From: Candidatus Eiseniibacteriota bacterium
GTDB lineage: Bacteria; Eisenbacteria; RBG-16-71-46; CAIMUX01; WJJG01
Reading direction: 5' to 3'
Assembly: GCA_023129715.1 (NCBI GenBank)
Contig: JAGMBO010000060.1
Location: 1 to 54,114, forward strand
DNA: 54,114 nucleotides
The position numbers and the translations under genes are program-made. The notes beneath the pieces are model-generated. The model did not search any database. It was given only the letters and a program-made list of their open reading frames with translations, and had not been told where the DNA came from. This document shows positions 9,070 through 17,569 of this stretch, in pieces. Position 1 is the first letter of the stretch. Each line of letters begins with the position of its first letter.

Positions 9070-9873
9070 TCACTCGGTGAGTTGTCCGTAGAGCCCCGGG
9101 CGGCGGCCCCGCAAGAGGTCGTTGCGCGGGTTGATCTGCTTGTTGTCTGCCTCCGCCACGTCCACCTCGGCAACGATCACCTCGGCGCGGTCCGCGGATG
9201 CGCGGGCCAGGCGCTGTCCGTCCGGTGCGGTGATCTGGCTCTGTCCGGTGAAGGTAATCTCCCGTCCCCCCCGTCGATCGCCGCCGATTCGGTTGGCGGT
9301 GACCGCGAAGAGGCGATTCTCGAGGCAACGCGTCACCATCGCATCCTGGCAGTAGGGCATGACGAGGTTGACCATGTGGACAAGGATCTGCGCGCCGGCG
9401 AGCGCCAGACAGCGGGCGGTCTCGGGATAGATCCAGTCGAAGCAAATCAGCGGGCCGAGGCGGCCGCTGGAGCTCGGATGAACGCGCGGGCTCAAATCAC
9501 CGGCGTCGAACCAATCCCACTCGTTGTCGAAGAGGTGGATCTTGCGATAACAGGCGACCGGGCGGCCTCGATCGAAGAGCGCGCCGGAGTTGTAGAGACC
9601 GCCGTCGCGGGTTCGCTCCGGGAATCCTCCGGCGATCACCGCGCGCCGCTCGGCGGAGAGATCGGCGAGGAAGCGACAGGTTACTCCCGTGGGGAATTCC
9701 TCCGCCAACTCGGCAACCTCATCACGGTCGCGGAAGAGATAGCCGGTGGCGAAGAGCTCGGGCAGAACATAGAGGTCGGCCGGTGCGCTACGAATGAGAC
9801 CGGCCGCCTCGGCGAGGTTGCGCGCGGCATCCCCGAACCGCGGGTCTGTCTGAATGGCGGCGATTCGAATCAT
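9070..9873 (-). CDS. Nitrilase-superfamily carbon-nitrogen hydrolase
   Basis: A 267-residue cytosolic hydrolase of amide C-N bonds. The Glu-Lys-Cys triad is visible: E39 in LPELFATGY, K111 in YRKIHLFD and C144 in ICFDWIYPE. Length and motif spacing fit single-domain amidases such as omega-amidase or carbamoylputrescine amidase types. The substrate cannot be read from sequence. It is preceded by the FG-GAP gene on the same strand with a 55-base gap, so the two may be co-transcribed, though their products act in different compartments. Confidence 0.85.
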   Translation of the reverse strand: MIRIAAIQTDPRFGDAARNLAEAAGLIRSAPADLYVLPELFATGYLFRDRDEVAELAEEFPTGVTCRFLADLSAERRAVIAGGFPERTRDGGLYNSGALFDRGRPVACYRKIHLFDNEWDWFDAGDLSPRVHPSSSGRLGPLICFDWIYPETARCLALAGAQILVHMVNLVMPYCQDAMVTRCLENRLFAVTANRIGGDRRGGREITFTGQSQITAPDGQRLARASADRAEVIVAEVDVAEADNKQINPRNDLLRGRRPGLYGQLTE

Positions 9874-9928
9874 GACGTCGTCTCCTGCGGTTCTCCGACC
9901 ATCCGCCTCGTGGCATGCCGCCGGGCGC

Positions 9929-11959
9929 TCACTTCAGCAGGAGCAGTTGCCGGGTCGTCGCCCGGTGGCCGAGGCTGAGCTGGTAGAAGTAGATGCCGCT
10001 CTCCCGGGAGACGCCGGAATCGTCACGGCCGTCCCAGAGGATCTCGTAGTGCCCCGGGGGGAGGAGGTGATCGAGGAGCTTGCGCACCGGTGTTCCCTGG
10101 ATGTCGAAGATGCCCAGGCAGACATCCACCTCTTGCCGCAAGTCGAAGGCAACCGTCGAGAGCACATTAGTGGTGGAGAGATCGGCGCGGCCGGCAGCCA
10201 TCTCCTCGGTGCCGGTTCCGAGTGAAGCCCCCGCGGAGGGGGCCGCGCCGGGTGGCTCGGCGGGCCGCCGCGCGCGCCGGCTGTCCCCATCGGCGGTTCC
10301 CATCAATCCCTGTCGTGATGGCCCACAGGAGAGGGCCGGCCAGGGCCTCGCGCCCGGTTCGTCGAGGGCCTCGAGGTTCCAGACATGCACGCTGCTGATC
10401 ACCTCCGTGGCGCTGATCAACTCCAGCCCGCCATCGCCATCCAGATCGGCGACCACCGGGGCTGCTCGGACGATCTCGTCGTGGGGTAGGAAGATCGGAA
10501 AGGCGCGCAGCTCACGGCCTTGGCGGCCACCGGCCCACAGCCAGGAATGGGTTTCGAGGTCGGTTGAGAGCGTCGGCACGAGGATGTCGAGGCCGCCATC
10601 GCTGTCGAGGTCGGCGATCAGCGGCGAGGCATTGATCGTCTGATGACTGAAGTGGACCGGCCAACCCGGAAGGGGGGCGGCGTCCGCTCCGCTGAGAACG
10701 AAGAGCGACGCGTCGCCGCCGATCGTAGCAACGACGATCTCGGCGGCGCCATCGCCATCGAGATCGGCCAGGGCGGCGCCCGCATTGCAGGTTCCCGGCA
10801 GCGCGAAGGGCCAACCCGGCAGCGGTCGACCCTCCGCAGTGAACACAGCGACCGTGGCGATCCCGTTCCCGCCCTGTTCGCTGGTGACGACCACGTCGAG
10901 CCTGCCGTCACCATCGACATCCCCAATGGCCGGATCGCCGAATCCGGCCCGAGCGCCATGTGGCACCGCCACCGGCCAGCCCGCCAGGTACTCGCCCGTT
11001 GCCCGCCAGGCGTGGACCTTGCCGCTGTTCGTCGCCACGACGATCTCAGGTGACCCGTCTCCATCGAGATCGGCGACGGCGGGTGAGGCGAGCGTGCCGG
11101 GGAAAATGCGCGCGCCTGGGTTGGTCGAGATCGCCTGCGGCCACCCGTTGCGCACCTCGCCCCGGCCGGTGAGCGTCCAGACCATGCCGTTGGCTGCGGC
11201 GACACTGATCTCGGCGCGGCCATCGCCATCGAGATCGGCGAGCGCGGCGGCGCCGAAGATTGCTGCCGAGGGGGTGGGGGGTGTTTCCATCTCGGCGAGG
11301 GAGCGGGGCCAGCCCGACTGCGCGGTGCCATCGAGCCGCCAGACGTGGAGCGTGCCGGTCGTGCTGCCGACGACGATTTCCGCGCGGCCATCCCCATCGA
11401 GATCGCCCGCCGCCGGCGGGGCATAGCAGGGTCCGGCGAGCGACACCGGCCAGCCGGGCCAGATCTCGCCATCGGAGCCGATGAGGTAGACGGCTCCCGC
11501 GACCGTGGCCACCACGATCTCGCGGCGTCCGTCGCCGTCGAGGTCGGCGACGCAGGGACTACCGGCAATCGCGCTCTCGAGGACCAGGGGGAAGCCATCG
11601 TGGGCCCGCAGGGTCGTCAATGGTGTGGCGGGCAGCTCAGGCCCCATGCGCATCGGCGTATCGAGCGCCACGCCCCCCTGGGAGGTCGGCTGGCCCTGAG
11701 CGAGGCCGAGGGGCGGTTGGAAACGGCCGACGATAAAGCCGCGCAGATGATCGACAACCAGCATGCGGCCCTCCTCGTCGACGAAGAAGTCGGGGCGCAG
11801 GCTCTCACCGATTGGGCGCCCCTGGGCCGCGGCGCCGGTCAGCGGTTGGGTTTCTTGAGGAACGGCGGTGGGGCCCCCGACAATCAGAAGGCAGAGCGCA
11901 CCGAGCAGGCCGCTGCGCGTGCGCCCACGGGCGATGCTCCTGTTGCCGATGGTCTTCAT
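9929..11959 (-). CDS. Secreted FG-GAP/VCBS propeller protein with FlgD-like C-terminal domain
   Basis: A 676-residue exported protein. The start at ATG 11959 gives a basic n-region and the core LLGALCLLIVGG, a signal peptide. The body is a run of about seven to eight repeats of the form ADLDGDGxxEIVVAT...W, that is, FG-GAP/VCBS blades with Ca2+-binding DxDGDG loops, forming a beta-propeller. The last 90 residues carry ILWDGRDDSGV and SGIYFYQLSLG followed by a short basic end. This is the FlgD Ig-like module used as a C-terminal sorting or anchoring domain in FCB-type bacteria. It is probably a surface adhesion or binding protein. The longer frame upstream is rejected because it reads through a tandem repeat. 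Confidence 0.85.
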   Translation of the reverse strand: MKTIGNRSIARGRTRSGLLGALCLLIVGGPTAVPQETQPLTGAAAQGRPIGESLRPDFFVDEEGRMLVVDHLRGFIVGRFQPPLGLAQGQPTSQGGVALDTPMRMGPELPATPLTTLRAHDGFPLVLESAIAGSPCVADLDGDGRREIVVATVAGAVYLIGSDGEIWPGWPVSLAGPCYAPPAAGDLDGDGRAEIVVGSTTGTLHVWRLDGTAQSGWPRSLAEMETPPTPSAAIFGAAALADLDGDGRAEISVAAANGMVWTLTGRGEVRNGWPQAISTNPGARIFPGTLASPAVADLDGDGSPEIVVATNSGKVHAWRATGEYLAGWPVAVPHGARAGFGDPAIGDVDGDGRLDVVVTSEQGGNGIATVAVFTAEGRPLPGWPFALPGTCNAGAALADLDGDGAAEIVVATIGGDASLFVLSGADAAPLPGWPVHFSHQTINASPLIADLDSDGGLDILVPTLSTDLETHSWLWAGGRQGRELRAFPIFLPHDEIVRAAPVVADLDGDGGLELISATEVISSVHVWNLEALDEPGARPWPALSCGPSRQGLMGTADGDSRRARRPAEPPGAAPSAGASLGTGTEEMAAGRADLSTTNVLSTVAFDLRQEVDVCLGIFDIQGTPVRKLLDHLLPPGHYEILWDGRDDSGVSRESGIYFYQLSLGHRATTRQLLLLK

Positions 11960-12001
11960 CCGTGCAGGCTTCCCACTCCCCGAAACGACCTTAGGCTGGC
12001 A

Positions 12002-12068
12002 ACCCACCGACCGGAGGCCAGCGACCCAGCGGCTGGGAGGCCAGCGACCCACCGACCGGAGGCCAGCC
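12002..12068. repeat. Three 22-23-bp tandem repeats
   Basis: Imperfect copies at 12002-12023, 12024-12046 and 12047-12068 share ACCCA..GGCCAGC. Copies 1 and 3 are nearly identical. They lie between hisS and the start of the FG-GAP gene. Confidence 0.85.
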
Positions 12069-12112
12069 GCCACCTGCGCGGAGATCCGGCCGCGCTCCGC
12101 CGGCCCAGGATG

Positions 12113-13501
12113 CTAGCTGCCCGCCAGCGCGTCCAGGAAGGTCCTGGCCTCGGCGGCTGCCCGGTCGCGGGGGACTTGCCGTTGATCTCGCGGCCCAGCG
12201 CGCAGCGTCACCAGGCCGGCGGCCAGCTCATCCGGCCCGACAATTGCGAGCAGGGGAATGCCCTTGGCGCTGGCATACGCGATCTGCTGCTTCAGGCCGC
12301 GGCTGGGCTTCAAGAGCACCTCGGTGCGCAAGCCCGCGGCGCGCAGCTCCGTCGCCAGGCGCAGCGCCGCCTCGCGGGTCGCTTCATCGAAGATCGTGAC
12401 CAGCAGATCGGTAGTGCTTCCCGCTGCTGGGAGCAGGTCGTGCTCCTTCATCGCATCGATGATGCGCTCGAGGCCGATGGTCGTGCCGGTGGCCGGCAAC
12501 GGCTGGCCGGTGAAGCGCCCGATGAGCTCATCGTAGCGTCCGCCGCCGGTGAGGCTGCCGATCGCCGGCCGGGTGACGATCGATTCGAAGACCGGACCGG
12601 TGTAGTAGTCGAGCCCGCGCACCAGCCGCAGATCGAGACGGTAGTGCTGTTCGGGAACGCCCATTGCCGAGAGAATCGCGAGCAGCTCGCGCGTCTCGGC
12701 GATGCCCTGCGGTCCTTGGCGGGTTGCGGCGAGCGGCGCCTCCAAACGCTTCAGGATCTCGGGGGCTGGCCCCTCCTGGGTCACCTGCTTGAGGATGCCG
12801 GTGGCGATCTCCGCCGGGACGCCGCGCCGGGCCATCTCCTCGCGAACTCCGTCGGATCCGATCTTCTCGAGCTTGTCGATCGCGACACAGATGTTCTGGA
12901 AATGCTCACCGCCCCCGGCAGACTCGACCAGGCCGTCGAGGAGCTTGCGGTGGCCGATTCGCGTGGTGAACTCCTCGAAGCCGAGCTCACCCAGAGCCTC
13001 AACCGTGATCGCAATGATCTCGGCATCGGCCAACATCGAGGCACTGCCGGCGACATCGACATCGCACTGGTAAAGCTCGCGATAGCGGCCGCGCTGCGGT
13101 TTGTCTCCCCGCCAAACGCGCTGGATCTGATATCGCTTGAACGGCATCGGCAAGGTTGGGTGCATGGCGAGAAAACGCGAGAAGGGAACCGTCAGGTCGT
13201 AGATCAGGGCGTAGTCGACCACCTCATCGAAGTCGGTCACCTCGACACGATTGACGCGGCCGAGGCGCAGGTCCTCCAGCGCGGTTCCACGCCGCAGAAC
13301 CTTGAACAGTAGTTGTTCGCCCTCATCTCCGAGCTTGCCCTTGAGGGTTTCGAAGAGCTCGAGGGTCGGTGTTTCGACCGGCTCGTAACCGAAGCGCTCG
13401 AAGACAGTGCGGATGCGTTCGATCACCCAGGTGCGCTGCCGTACTTCGGTAGGCGTGAAATCGCGCATCCCGGGAGGGGTTCTCGGCTTGACCCGACGCA
13501 T
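12113..13501 (-). CDS. hisS: Histidyl-tRNA synthetase
   Basis: A 462-residue class II synthetase that charges tRNA-His in the cytoplasm. The N-terminus MRRVKPRTPPGMRDF is the usual HisRS opening. Motif 2 is QIQRVWRGDKPQRGRYREL, the histidine-binding HisA loop is LVRGLDYYTGPVFE, and motif 3 is TGTTIGLERI. A C-terminal anticodon-binding domain follows (LLVTIFDEATRE, LLKPSRGLKQQ, GPDELA). ATG 13501 is chosen because homology starts there and GGAG precedes it. Upstream in-frame codons run through three 17-bp repeats and are not coding. Confidence 0.95.
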   Translation of the reverse strand: MRRVKPRTPPGMRDFTPTEVRQRTWVIERIRTVFERFGYEPVETPTLELFETLKGKLGDEGEQLLFKVLRRGTALEDLRLGRVNRVEVTDFDEVVDYALIYDLTVPFSRFLAMHPTLPMPFKRYQIQRVWRGDKPQRGRYRELYQCDVDVAGSASMLADAEIIAITVEALGELGFEEFTTRIGHRKLLDGLVESAGGGEHFQNICVAIDKLEKIGSDGVREEMARRGVPAEIATGILKQVTQEGPAPEILKRLEAPLAATRQGPQGIAETRELLAILSAMGVPEQHYRLDLRLVRGLDYYTGPVFESIVTRPAIGSLTGGGRYDELIGRFTGQPLPATGTTIGLERIIDAMKEHDLLPAAGSTTDLLVTIFDEATREAALRLATELRAAGLRTEVLLKPSRGLKQQIAYASAKGIPLLAIVGPDELAAGLVTLRAGPRDQRQVPRDRAAAEARTFLDALAGS

Positions 13502-13503
13502 GG

Positions 13504-13554
13504 CAGCTCCGTTCTCTTGGCAGCTTCGCTCTCTCGGCAGCTCCGCTCTCTCAG
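13504..13554. repeat. Three 17-bp tandem repeats just upstream of hisS
   Basis: Units at 13504-13520, 13521-13537 and 13538-13554 all read CAGCT(C/T)CG(T/C)TCTCT.(G/A)G. On the hisS strand each unit carries an AGCGGAGCTG- or ACGGAGCTG-like segment, so the repeat multiplies the region that holds the ribosome-binding site. Confidence 0.85.
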
Positions 13555-13759
13555 CGGACACTCCAGGGGGAGTCGGGGCGGCCGCCGGGGGGCGGTAATC
13601 GACATCCTCGCGCCGGATCCTACTCAGCGGCGTCGGCGGGTACAAGGGTCGCACCGGAGGTCGCGCCGGAGGAGACCGAGCGCCGAGCGGAGCGCCGCCC
13701 GCAGGGGGGGGCGACGCGTAATCTGCAGGGAGTGCCAGGTTACAGGGAAGCCGGGGCCC

Positions 13760-13788
13760 TTGGTTGTCGGCGTGGGGGTTGGTAGTAT
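13760..13788 (+). promoter_or_regulatory. Possible sigma-70-type promoter for rseC
   Basis: TTGGTT at 13760-13765 and TAGTAT at 13783-13788 are separated by 17 bases, in the divergent gap between hisS and rseC. The match to consensus is only moderate. The rest of 13555-13925 shows no gene. Confidence 0.3.
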
Positions 13789-13841
13789 AGCGCCCAGCCG
13801 GAAGTCGCTGGTCACCGAGCGACTGGCCGGAGGCACCCGGG

Positions 13842-13873
13842 CATGGAGGCGCCCGGCCATGGAGGTGTCCGGC
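13842..13873. repeat. Two 16-bp tandem repeats upstream of rseC
   Basis: CATGGAGGCGCCCGGC at 13842-13857 is followed directly by CATGGAGGTGTCCGGC at 13858-13873. A third partial copy (CATGGAGCTGGAGG) begins at 13903 and supplies the GGAGGAG used by rseC. Confidence 0.75.
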
Positions 13874-13925
13874 CGCGGTGGCGTGACCACTGTAGCGCCG
13901 GCCATGGAGCTGGAGGAGCGAGCCG

Positions 13926-14369
13926 ATGGAGACGTGTGGAGCCGCCCGGGTGGTACAGACCTTAGGCGCGCGCGCCCTTGTCGAGGTCAATCGCCACGAG
14001 GCGTGTTCGCACTGCACCTCGGCCGATCTGTGCCAGGTGCTCTCCGGACGGGGAACGCTCAGGCTCGAGGTCGAGAACCCGATCGGCGCCCGTGAGGGTC
14101 AAGTCGTCGAGCTGCTCGCCGCACGATCCCTGGGGCTCCGCGCCGCATTCTTTGTCTACTTGCTGCCGGCTCTGCTCTTTCTCTGCGGGGTGATTCTTGG
14201 GTCGGAGGGGTTCCGTTGGCCTCCCTGGGGCGCCGGGTTGCTCGGCCTCGCCCTGTTGGCCGGTTCGTGGTTCATCGCCCGGGTAATCGATCGGGGGATC
14301 CGACGACGGAACGAGCTGTGCTTCACGATCTCCCGCGTCCTCGATCAGCTCCCGCCGAGTGCGCGGTAG
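13926..14369 (+). CDS. rseC: RseC/MucC-family membrane protein
   Basis: A 147-residue inner-membrane protein. The N-terminal soluble part has the Cys cluster EACSHCTSADLCQ typical of RseC/MucC, which is thought to carry an Fe-S or metal site. Two hydrophobic segments follow (about residues 72-90 and 98-116), and the C-terminus is short and basic. In gamma-proteobacteria RseC works with the Rnf homologue Rsx in reducing SoxR. Here it stands alone about 22 kb from the rnf genes. GGAGGAG about eight bases upstream supports the start. A link to Rnf in this organism is inference. Confidence 0.8.
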   Translation: METCGAARVVQTLGARALVEVNRHEACSHCTSADLCQVLSGRGTLRLEVENPIGAREGQVVELLAARSLGLRAAFFVYLLPALLFLCGVILGSEGFRWPPWGAGLLGLALLAGSWFIARVIDRGIRRRNELCFTISRVLDQLPPSAR

Positions 14370-14410
14370 CCGGCGGCCGCGGGAGAAGCCAGCATCGGGT
14401 GAGATTGCCA

Positions 14411-14441
14411 CGCGGGCGGCCCCCAAAGGGAGCCGCCCGCG
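14411..14441. terminator. Bidirectional terminator hairpin
   Basis: CGCGGGCGGC at 14411-14420 pairs with GCCGCCCGCG at 14432-14441 as a 10-bp stem with an 11-base loop. It lies between the convergent rseC and GcvH-like genes. The T-rich stretch after it (GTTCTT) is weak. Confidence 0.6.
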
Positions 14442-14478
14442 CGTTCTTGAGGATGTGGGACACTCTTGACTGCCCGGC

Positions 14479-15360
14479 CTATCCGCCGAGCAGGACATTC
14501 TCGATCGCCCCGGCCCGCTTGGCCGCCGACAGGTTCGCATAGAGCTCAGCGGTGATGATGCCGCCGTCCGCCGCCAGCGGGGCGCCGGGCGAGAGATACT
14601 CGATCAGCCGGTCGGCGCTCTCCGTCATCCACTCCAGCGCATTGTCGCCGTAGTGGAGCTTCTTGAGATTGGCGGGCATGCGCTTGGTTGGCTCGATGAA
14701 GGCCATCCAGCCGTCGGTGTAGGGCAGCAACTCGTCGGGCCGCTCCTGAAGCGGGTTGATGGCAGTGATGACCCCATCCACCGGAGCCTCCAACTCGAAG
14801 CTCCGCTCGGCAGTCTTGACGGCCATGAAGGGCTCGTTCTGGGCGACCTTCTGTCCGATCCGCGGCAGATCGTACGTGCGCTCCTGGCCGAGGAGCTGGC
14901 AGGCGAAGTCGTCGAAGCCGATGCGGCACTTGCCACCATACTCGACGTTGACCCAAGCGTGCCTCTGGTGGAAGTGGTAGGTCACCGGCAAGGTGAACCC
15001 GGCGATTCGGCGCAGGCGCGGGAGGCCGGACTCGATGATCGTATCCTGAACCATCTGGTCGTACTGGCAGGTTCCGCACTCGTAATTGTGCGGGCAGAGC
15101 TTGTAGGAGACCAGTCCCTGCAGCATGTGACGGCAGTACTTTTCCGGGCCCGAGAGCGTGCGCAGCCGCTCGGTCCAGGGAACCCGCCGCTTCTGCGGAG
15201 CAGTCTGACGCCCCGCCTCCCTCATCGCCTTGTCGAAGGCGCAGAGGTTGCAGGCATAACTGTAAGGGCACAGCTTGTAGTTGATGACGCCGGCCTTCAT
15301 CCAGATGCACTGGTCGTCATCGCTCATGACCCGGTTGGTCTTCTTGGTTGTCTCGGTCAT
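14479..15360 (-). CDS. GcvH/lipoyl-domain-like protein with duplicated four-Cys motif
   Basis: A 293-residue protein. Residues 1-100 carry two copies of the spacing C-x12-C-x5-C-x2-C (C18/31/37/40 and C76/89/95/98), each with a YKLCP core, which is likely a pair of metal or Fe-S sites. Residues about 120-230 resemble glycine-cleavage H protein. K182 in FMAVKTAERSFELEAPVDG falls where the lipoyl lysine should be, so lipoylation is possible. No P, T or L proteins of the glycine cleavage system are nearby. Proteins of this layout occur in anaerobes beside redox genes; the role is unknown. AGGAGG upstream of ATG 15360 supports the start. Confidence 0.75.
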   Translation of the reverse strand: MTETTKKTNRVMSDDDQCIWMKAGVINYKLCPYSYACNLCAFDKAMREAGRQTAPQKRRVPWTERLRTLSGPEKYCRHMLQGLVSYKLCPHNYECGTCQYDQMVQDTIIESGLPRLRRIAGFTLPVTYHFHQRHAWVNVEYGGKCRIGFDDFACQLLGQERTYDLPRIGQKVAQNEPFMAVKTAERSFELEAPVDGVITAINPLQERPDELLPYTDGWMAFIEPTKRMPANLKKLHYGDNALEWMTESADRLIEYLSPGAPLAADGGIITAELYANLSAAKRAGAIENVLLGG

Positions 15361-15619
15361 TGTCCCATCCTCCTCATTGAAAGGCCGTGCGGTCTGCGGG
15401 AGCGCTTGTCCAGTCCTGAAGTCCCATCTGGTGCCGGCTCTTGATTCCGCGACTCAGCCACCGCCTACCTAATAGGCAAGATGTGGTCCATTCCAGCGGG
15501 AGAGCAGGTGGATTCTCCGAGAGAGACTCTAGCGTATTGCAGATCAACGAGTTACATGTCGCGGAGAAATGACGTGTCAGAATGCGAAACCGGCAGCAAG
15601 CTATGGTAGTGACCCCGGA

Positions 15620-15660
15620 GTGTTGAATTCCTCAAGACGCGGTGTAGACGAACTCAACAC
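15620..15660 (-). terminator. Hairpin at the end of the archaemetzincin gene
   Basis: GTGTTGAATTC (15620-15630) and GAACTCAACAC (15650-15660) form an 11-bp stem with one mismatch and a 19-base loop, overlapping the stop codon at 15654. No U-tract follows. It may end the long minus-strand transcript or stabilise its 3' end. The gap 15361-15619 otherwise holds no gene; AGGAGG of the GcvH-like gene lies at its left end. Confidence 0.4.
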
Positions 15661-16202
15661 TTTCTCGCGTCTCTCAGCTTCTCTGCGCAACGCGGGCAGA
15701 AGCGCTCCTGCTTCAGATCGGTGCCCTCGACGGAGCAGCACGAGAACATGATGCAGTCATACCGGTAGCAGTGCCGGAGGCCGAAGGTGTGGCCCAGTTC
15801 ATGGACGGCTGCCTTGGCGCAGCGCTGCATGAAGAGCAGCCGGTCGGCGGGCAGGCCATAGGCCTCGGGGCGCAGGCGCTGCAGCGAAATGACGGCGAAG
15901 CGGCCGCCGACCTCGGCGGCTCCGAAGACGAAGGTCAGAATCGGCGTGCAGAGATCGACGTCGCAGACCCCGAGAATACGTTCCGGCGCCGCCGGCGCGG
16001 AGCGGGTCATGAAGCGGATGATCTTCGTCGAATCGTACTGCTGCCGGGCGGCGATCCACGCCTCCCGTGGAATCTTTAAGGGGGGCAAGATCGCGGCCGT
16101 TGACCCGTAGATGTTCTGGAGGGATGCCTGGATGCGGGCGAGGAGTTCCGGCCGGATCGCCCCCAGGGGCTGGATCGCGATGTCGTTCGCCCCGGCGAGC
16201 AT
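15654..16202 (-). CDS. Archaemetzincin-like zinc metalloprotease
   Basis: A 182-residue protein with the archaemetzincin signature. HELGHTFGLRHC (H134, E135, H138, H144) is the catalytic zinc site with general base Glu. C145, C150 (in CIM), C169 and C172 form the structural zinc site. Length fits the family. It is predicted to be cytosolic because no signal peptide is seen. Its ATG follows the TAG of the response regulator with no gap, so translation is coupled and it belongs to the redox operon. Its substrate is unknown; a metalloprotease at the end of a kinase-regulator pair could shape turnover of the system. Confidence 0.85.
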   Translation of the reverse strand: MLAGANDIAIQPLGAIRPELLARIQASLQNIYGSTAAILPPLKIPREAWIAARQQYDSTKIIRFMTRSAPAAPERILGVCDVDLCTPILTFVFGAAEVGGRFAVISLQRLRPEAYGLPADRLLFMQRCAKAAVHELGHTFGLRHCYRYDCIMFSCCSVEGTDLKQERFCPRCAEKLRDARKC

Positions 16203-17552
16203 CTAGGTCTCTTCTTGGATGTCGTACTTCTTGATCTTGTTGTAGAGCGTCACCCGATCGATCTCGAGCGCCTTGGCCGCCTGCGAGATGTTCCAGCCGG
16301 TTTCCGCCAGGACTCTGCGGATGTGGTGCTTCTCGACCGCCTTCAGCGACCGGGAATCCGCCTGCTCTTCCCGGGAGCGGATGTTGAACGGGAGATGGTT
16401 CGACTTGATCACCTCGCCCTTGACGACCACGAAGGCGCGCTCGACGGCGTTCTCGAGCTCGCGGACGTTCCCCGGCCAGTCGTAGCCGCGGATGATCGCG
16501 AGCGCCTCGTTGGAGAACCCCTTGATGGGCTTATTCGTCTTGCTGGCGAACTCCCTCAGAAACCTCTGCGCCAAGAGCACGATGTCGTCTCCCCGCTCCC
16601 GCAGGGGGGGCAACTCGATCGAAACCACGTTGAAGCGGTAGAAGAGGTCCTCGCGGAACTGCCCCTCCTTGACCATTTGCCTCAGGTCCCGATTGGTCGC
16701 CGCGACAATGCGGACATCTACGCTGACCTCCCGCGTGCCCCCGATCCGGGTGAACTTCGATTCCTGCAGGACCCGCAACAGATCCACCTGTGCCTTGGGC
16801 GAGAGATCCCCGATCTCGTCGAGGAAGAGCGTCCCTCCATCAGCAAGTTCGAACCGTCCGCGGCGCGCGTAGGTCGCACCGGTGAAGGCCCCCTTCTGGT
16901 GGCCGAACAGTTCGCTCTCGACCAGGGTCTCGGGAAGCGCTCCGAGGCTGACCGGGACGAAGGGCATGTACTTGCGGTCGCTATTGGCGTGAATCGCCTT
17001 GGCGATCAGCTCCTTCCCGGTGCCGCTCTCGCCGGTGATCAAGACGGTGGAGTTGCTCGCGGCCACATCCCGGACGAGCTGAAAGATCGTCTTCATCGCC
17101 GGACACTCGCCGACGATCTCATCGGTTCCGAAGGCGTCCTCGATGCGCTGCTTCAGGGCCACGTTTTCCTGCTGGAGCGCCTGTTTCTCCATGACGCGCT
17201 TGATCAGGATCTTCAGTTCTTCGGGCTCGAAGGGCTTGACGAGATAGTCGTAGGCGCCCTTCTGCATCGCATCCACGGCGGTCTCGACGGAGGCATAGGC
17301 GGTCATCATCAATACCTGGATGCCGGGCTTACTGGTCTTGACCTTGGCGAGCACTTCCAGGCCGCTCATCCGAGGCATCTTCAGGTCCAGGAGCATGATG
17401 TCGCAGATGCGATCCTCCAGCATCTGCAGGGCCTCCAAACCCGACGCGGCCAGCATGACCTCGTGGCCATCCTCCTTGAGCCAGTTGCCCAGGGAGACTC
17501 TGACGATCTCCTCGTCATCGACGATCATGATCCTCGTGCCGACCGTGTCCAT
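16203..17552 (-). CDS. NtrC-family sigma-54-dependent response regulator
   Basis: A 449-residue regulator with three domains. The receiver (about 1-125) has phospho-acceptor D56 in IMLLDLKMPRMSG and the KPFEP end. The AAA+ sigma-54 domain has Walker A GESGTGKE (174-181), GAFTGA (221-226) and Walker B TLFLDEIGDL (241-250), all intact. The C-terminus is a Fis-type helix-turn-helix (WNISQAAKALEIDRVTLYNKI). It should activate sigma-54 promoters when phosphorylated by the kinase encoded 17 bases upstream. Likely targets are the rnf/NuoEFG operons, by inference from position. Confidence 0.93.
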   Translation of the reverse strand: MDTVGTRIMIVDDEEIVRVSLGNWLKEDGHEVMLAASGLEALQMLEDRICDIMLLDLKMPRMSGLEVLAKVKTSKPGIQVLMMTAYASVETAVDAMQKGAYDYLVKPFEPEELKILIKRVMEKQALQQENVALKQRIEDAFGTDEIVGECPAMKTIFQLVRDVAASNSTVLITGESGTGKELIAKAIHANSDRKYMPFVPVSLGALPETLVESELFGHQKGAFTGATYARRGRFELADGGTLFLDEIGDLSPKAQVDLLRVLQESKFTRIGGTREVSVDVRIVAATNRDLRQMVKEGQFREDLFYRFNVVSIELPPLRERGDDIVLLAQRFLREFASKTNKPIKGFSNEALAIIRGYDWPGNVRELENAVERAFVVVKGEVIKSNHLPFNIRSREEQADSRSLKAVEKHHIRRVLAETGWNISQAAKALEIDRVTLYNKIKKYDIQEET

Positions 17553-17569
17553 GATCCCTCCAGCGGACG

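Noticed and set aside
13504-13900. T-box leader of hisS
   Set aside because: No specifier loop, T-box sequence or terminator/antiterminator pair was seen; only tandem repeats.
13502-14017. N-terminal extension of hisS with about 170 extra residues
   Set aside because: It runs through 17-bp repeats and antisense rseC. HisRS homology starts at 13501.
16016-16079. Separate gene on the plus strand opposite the archaemetzincin
   Set aside because: The opposite strand carries the complete zinc-binding signature.
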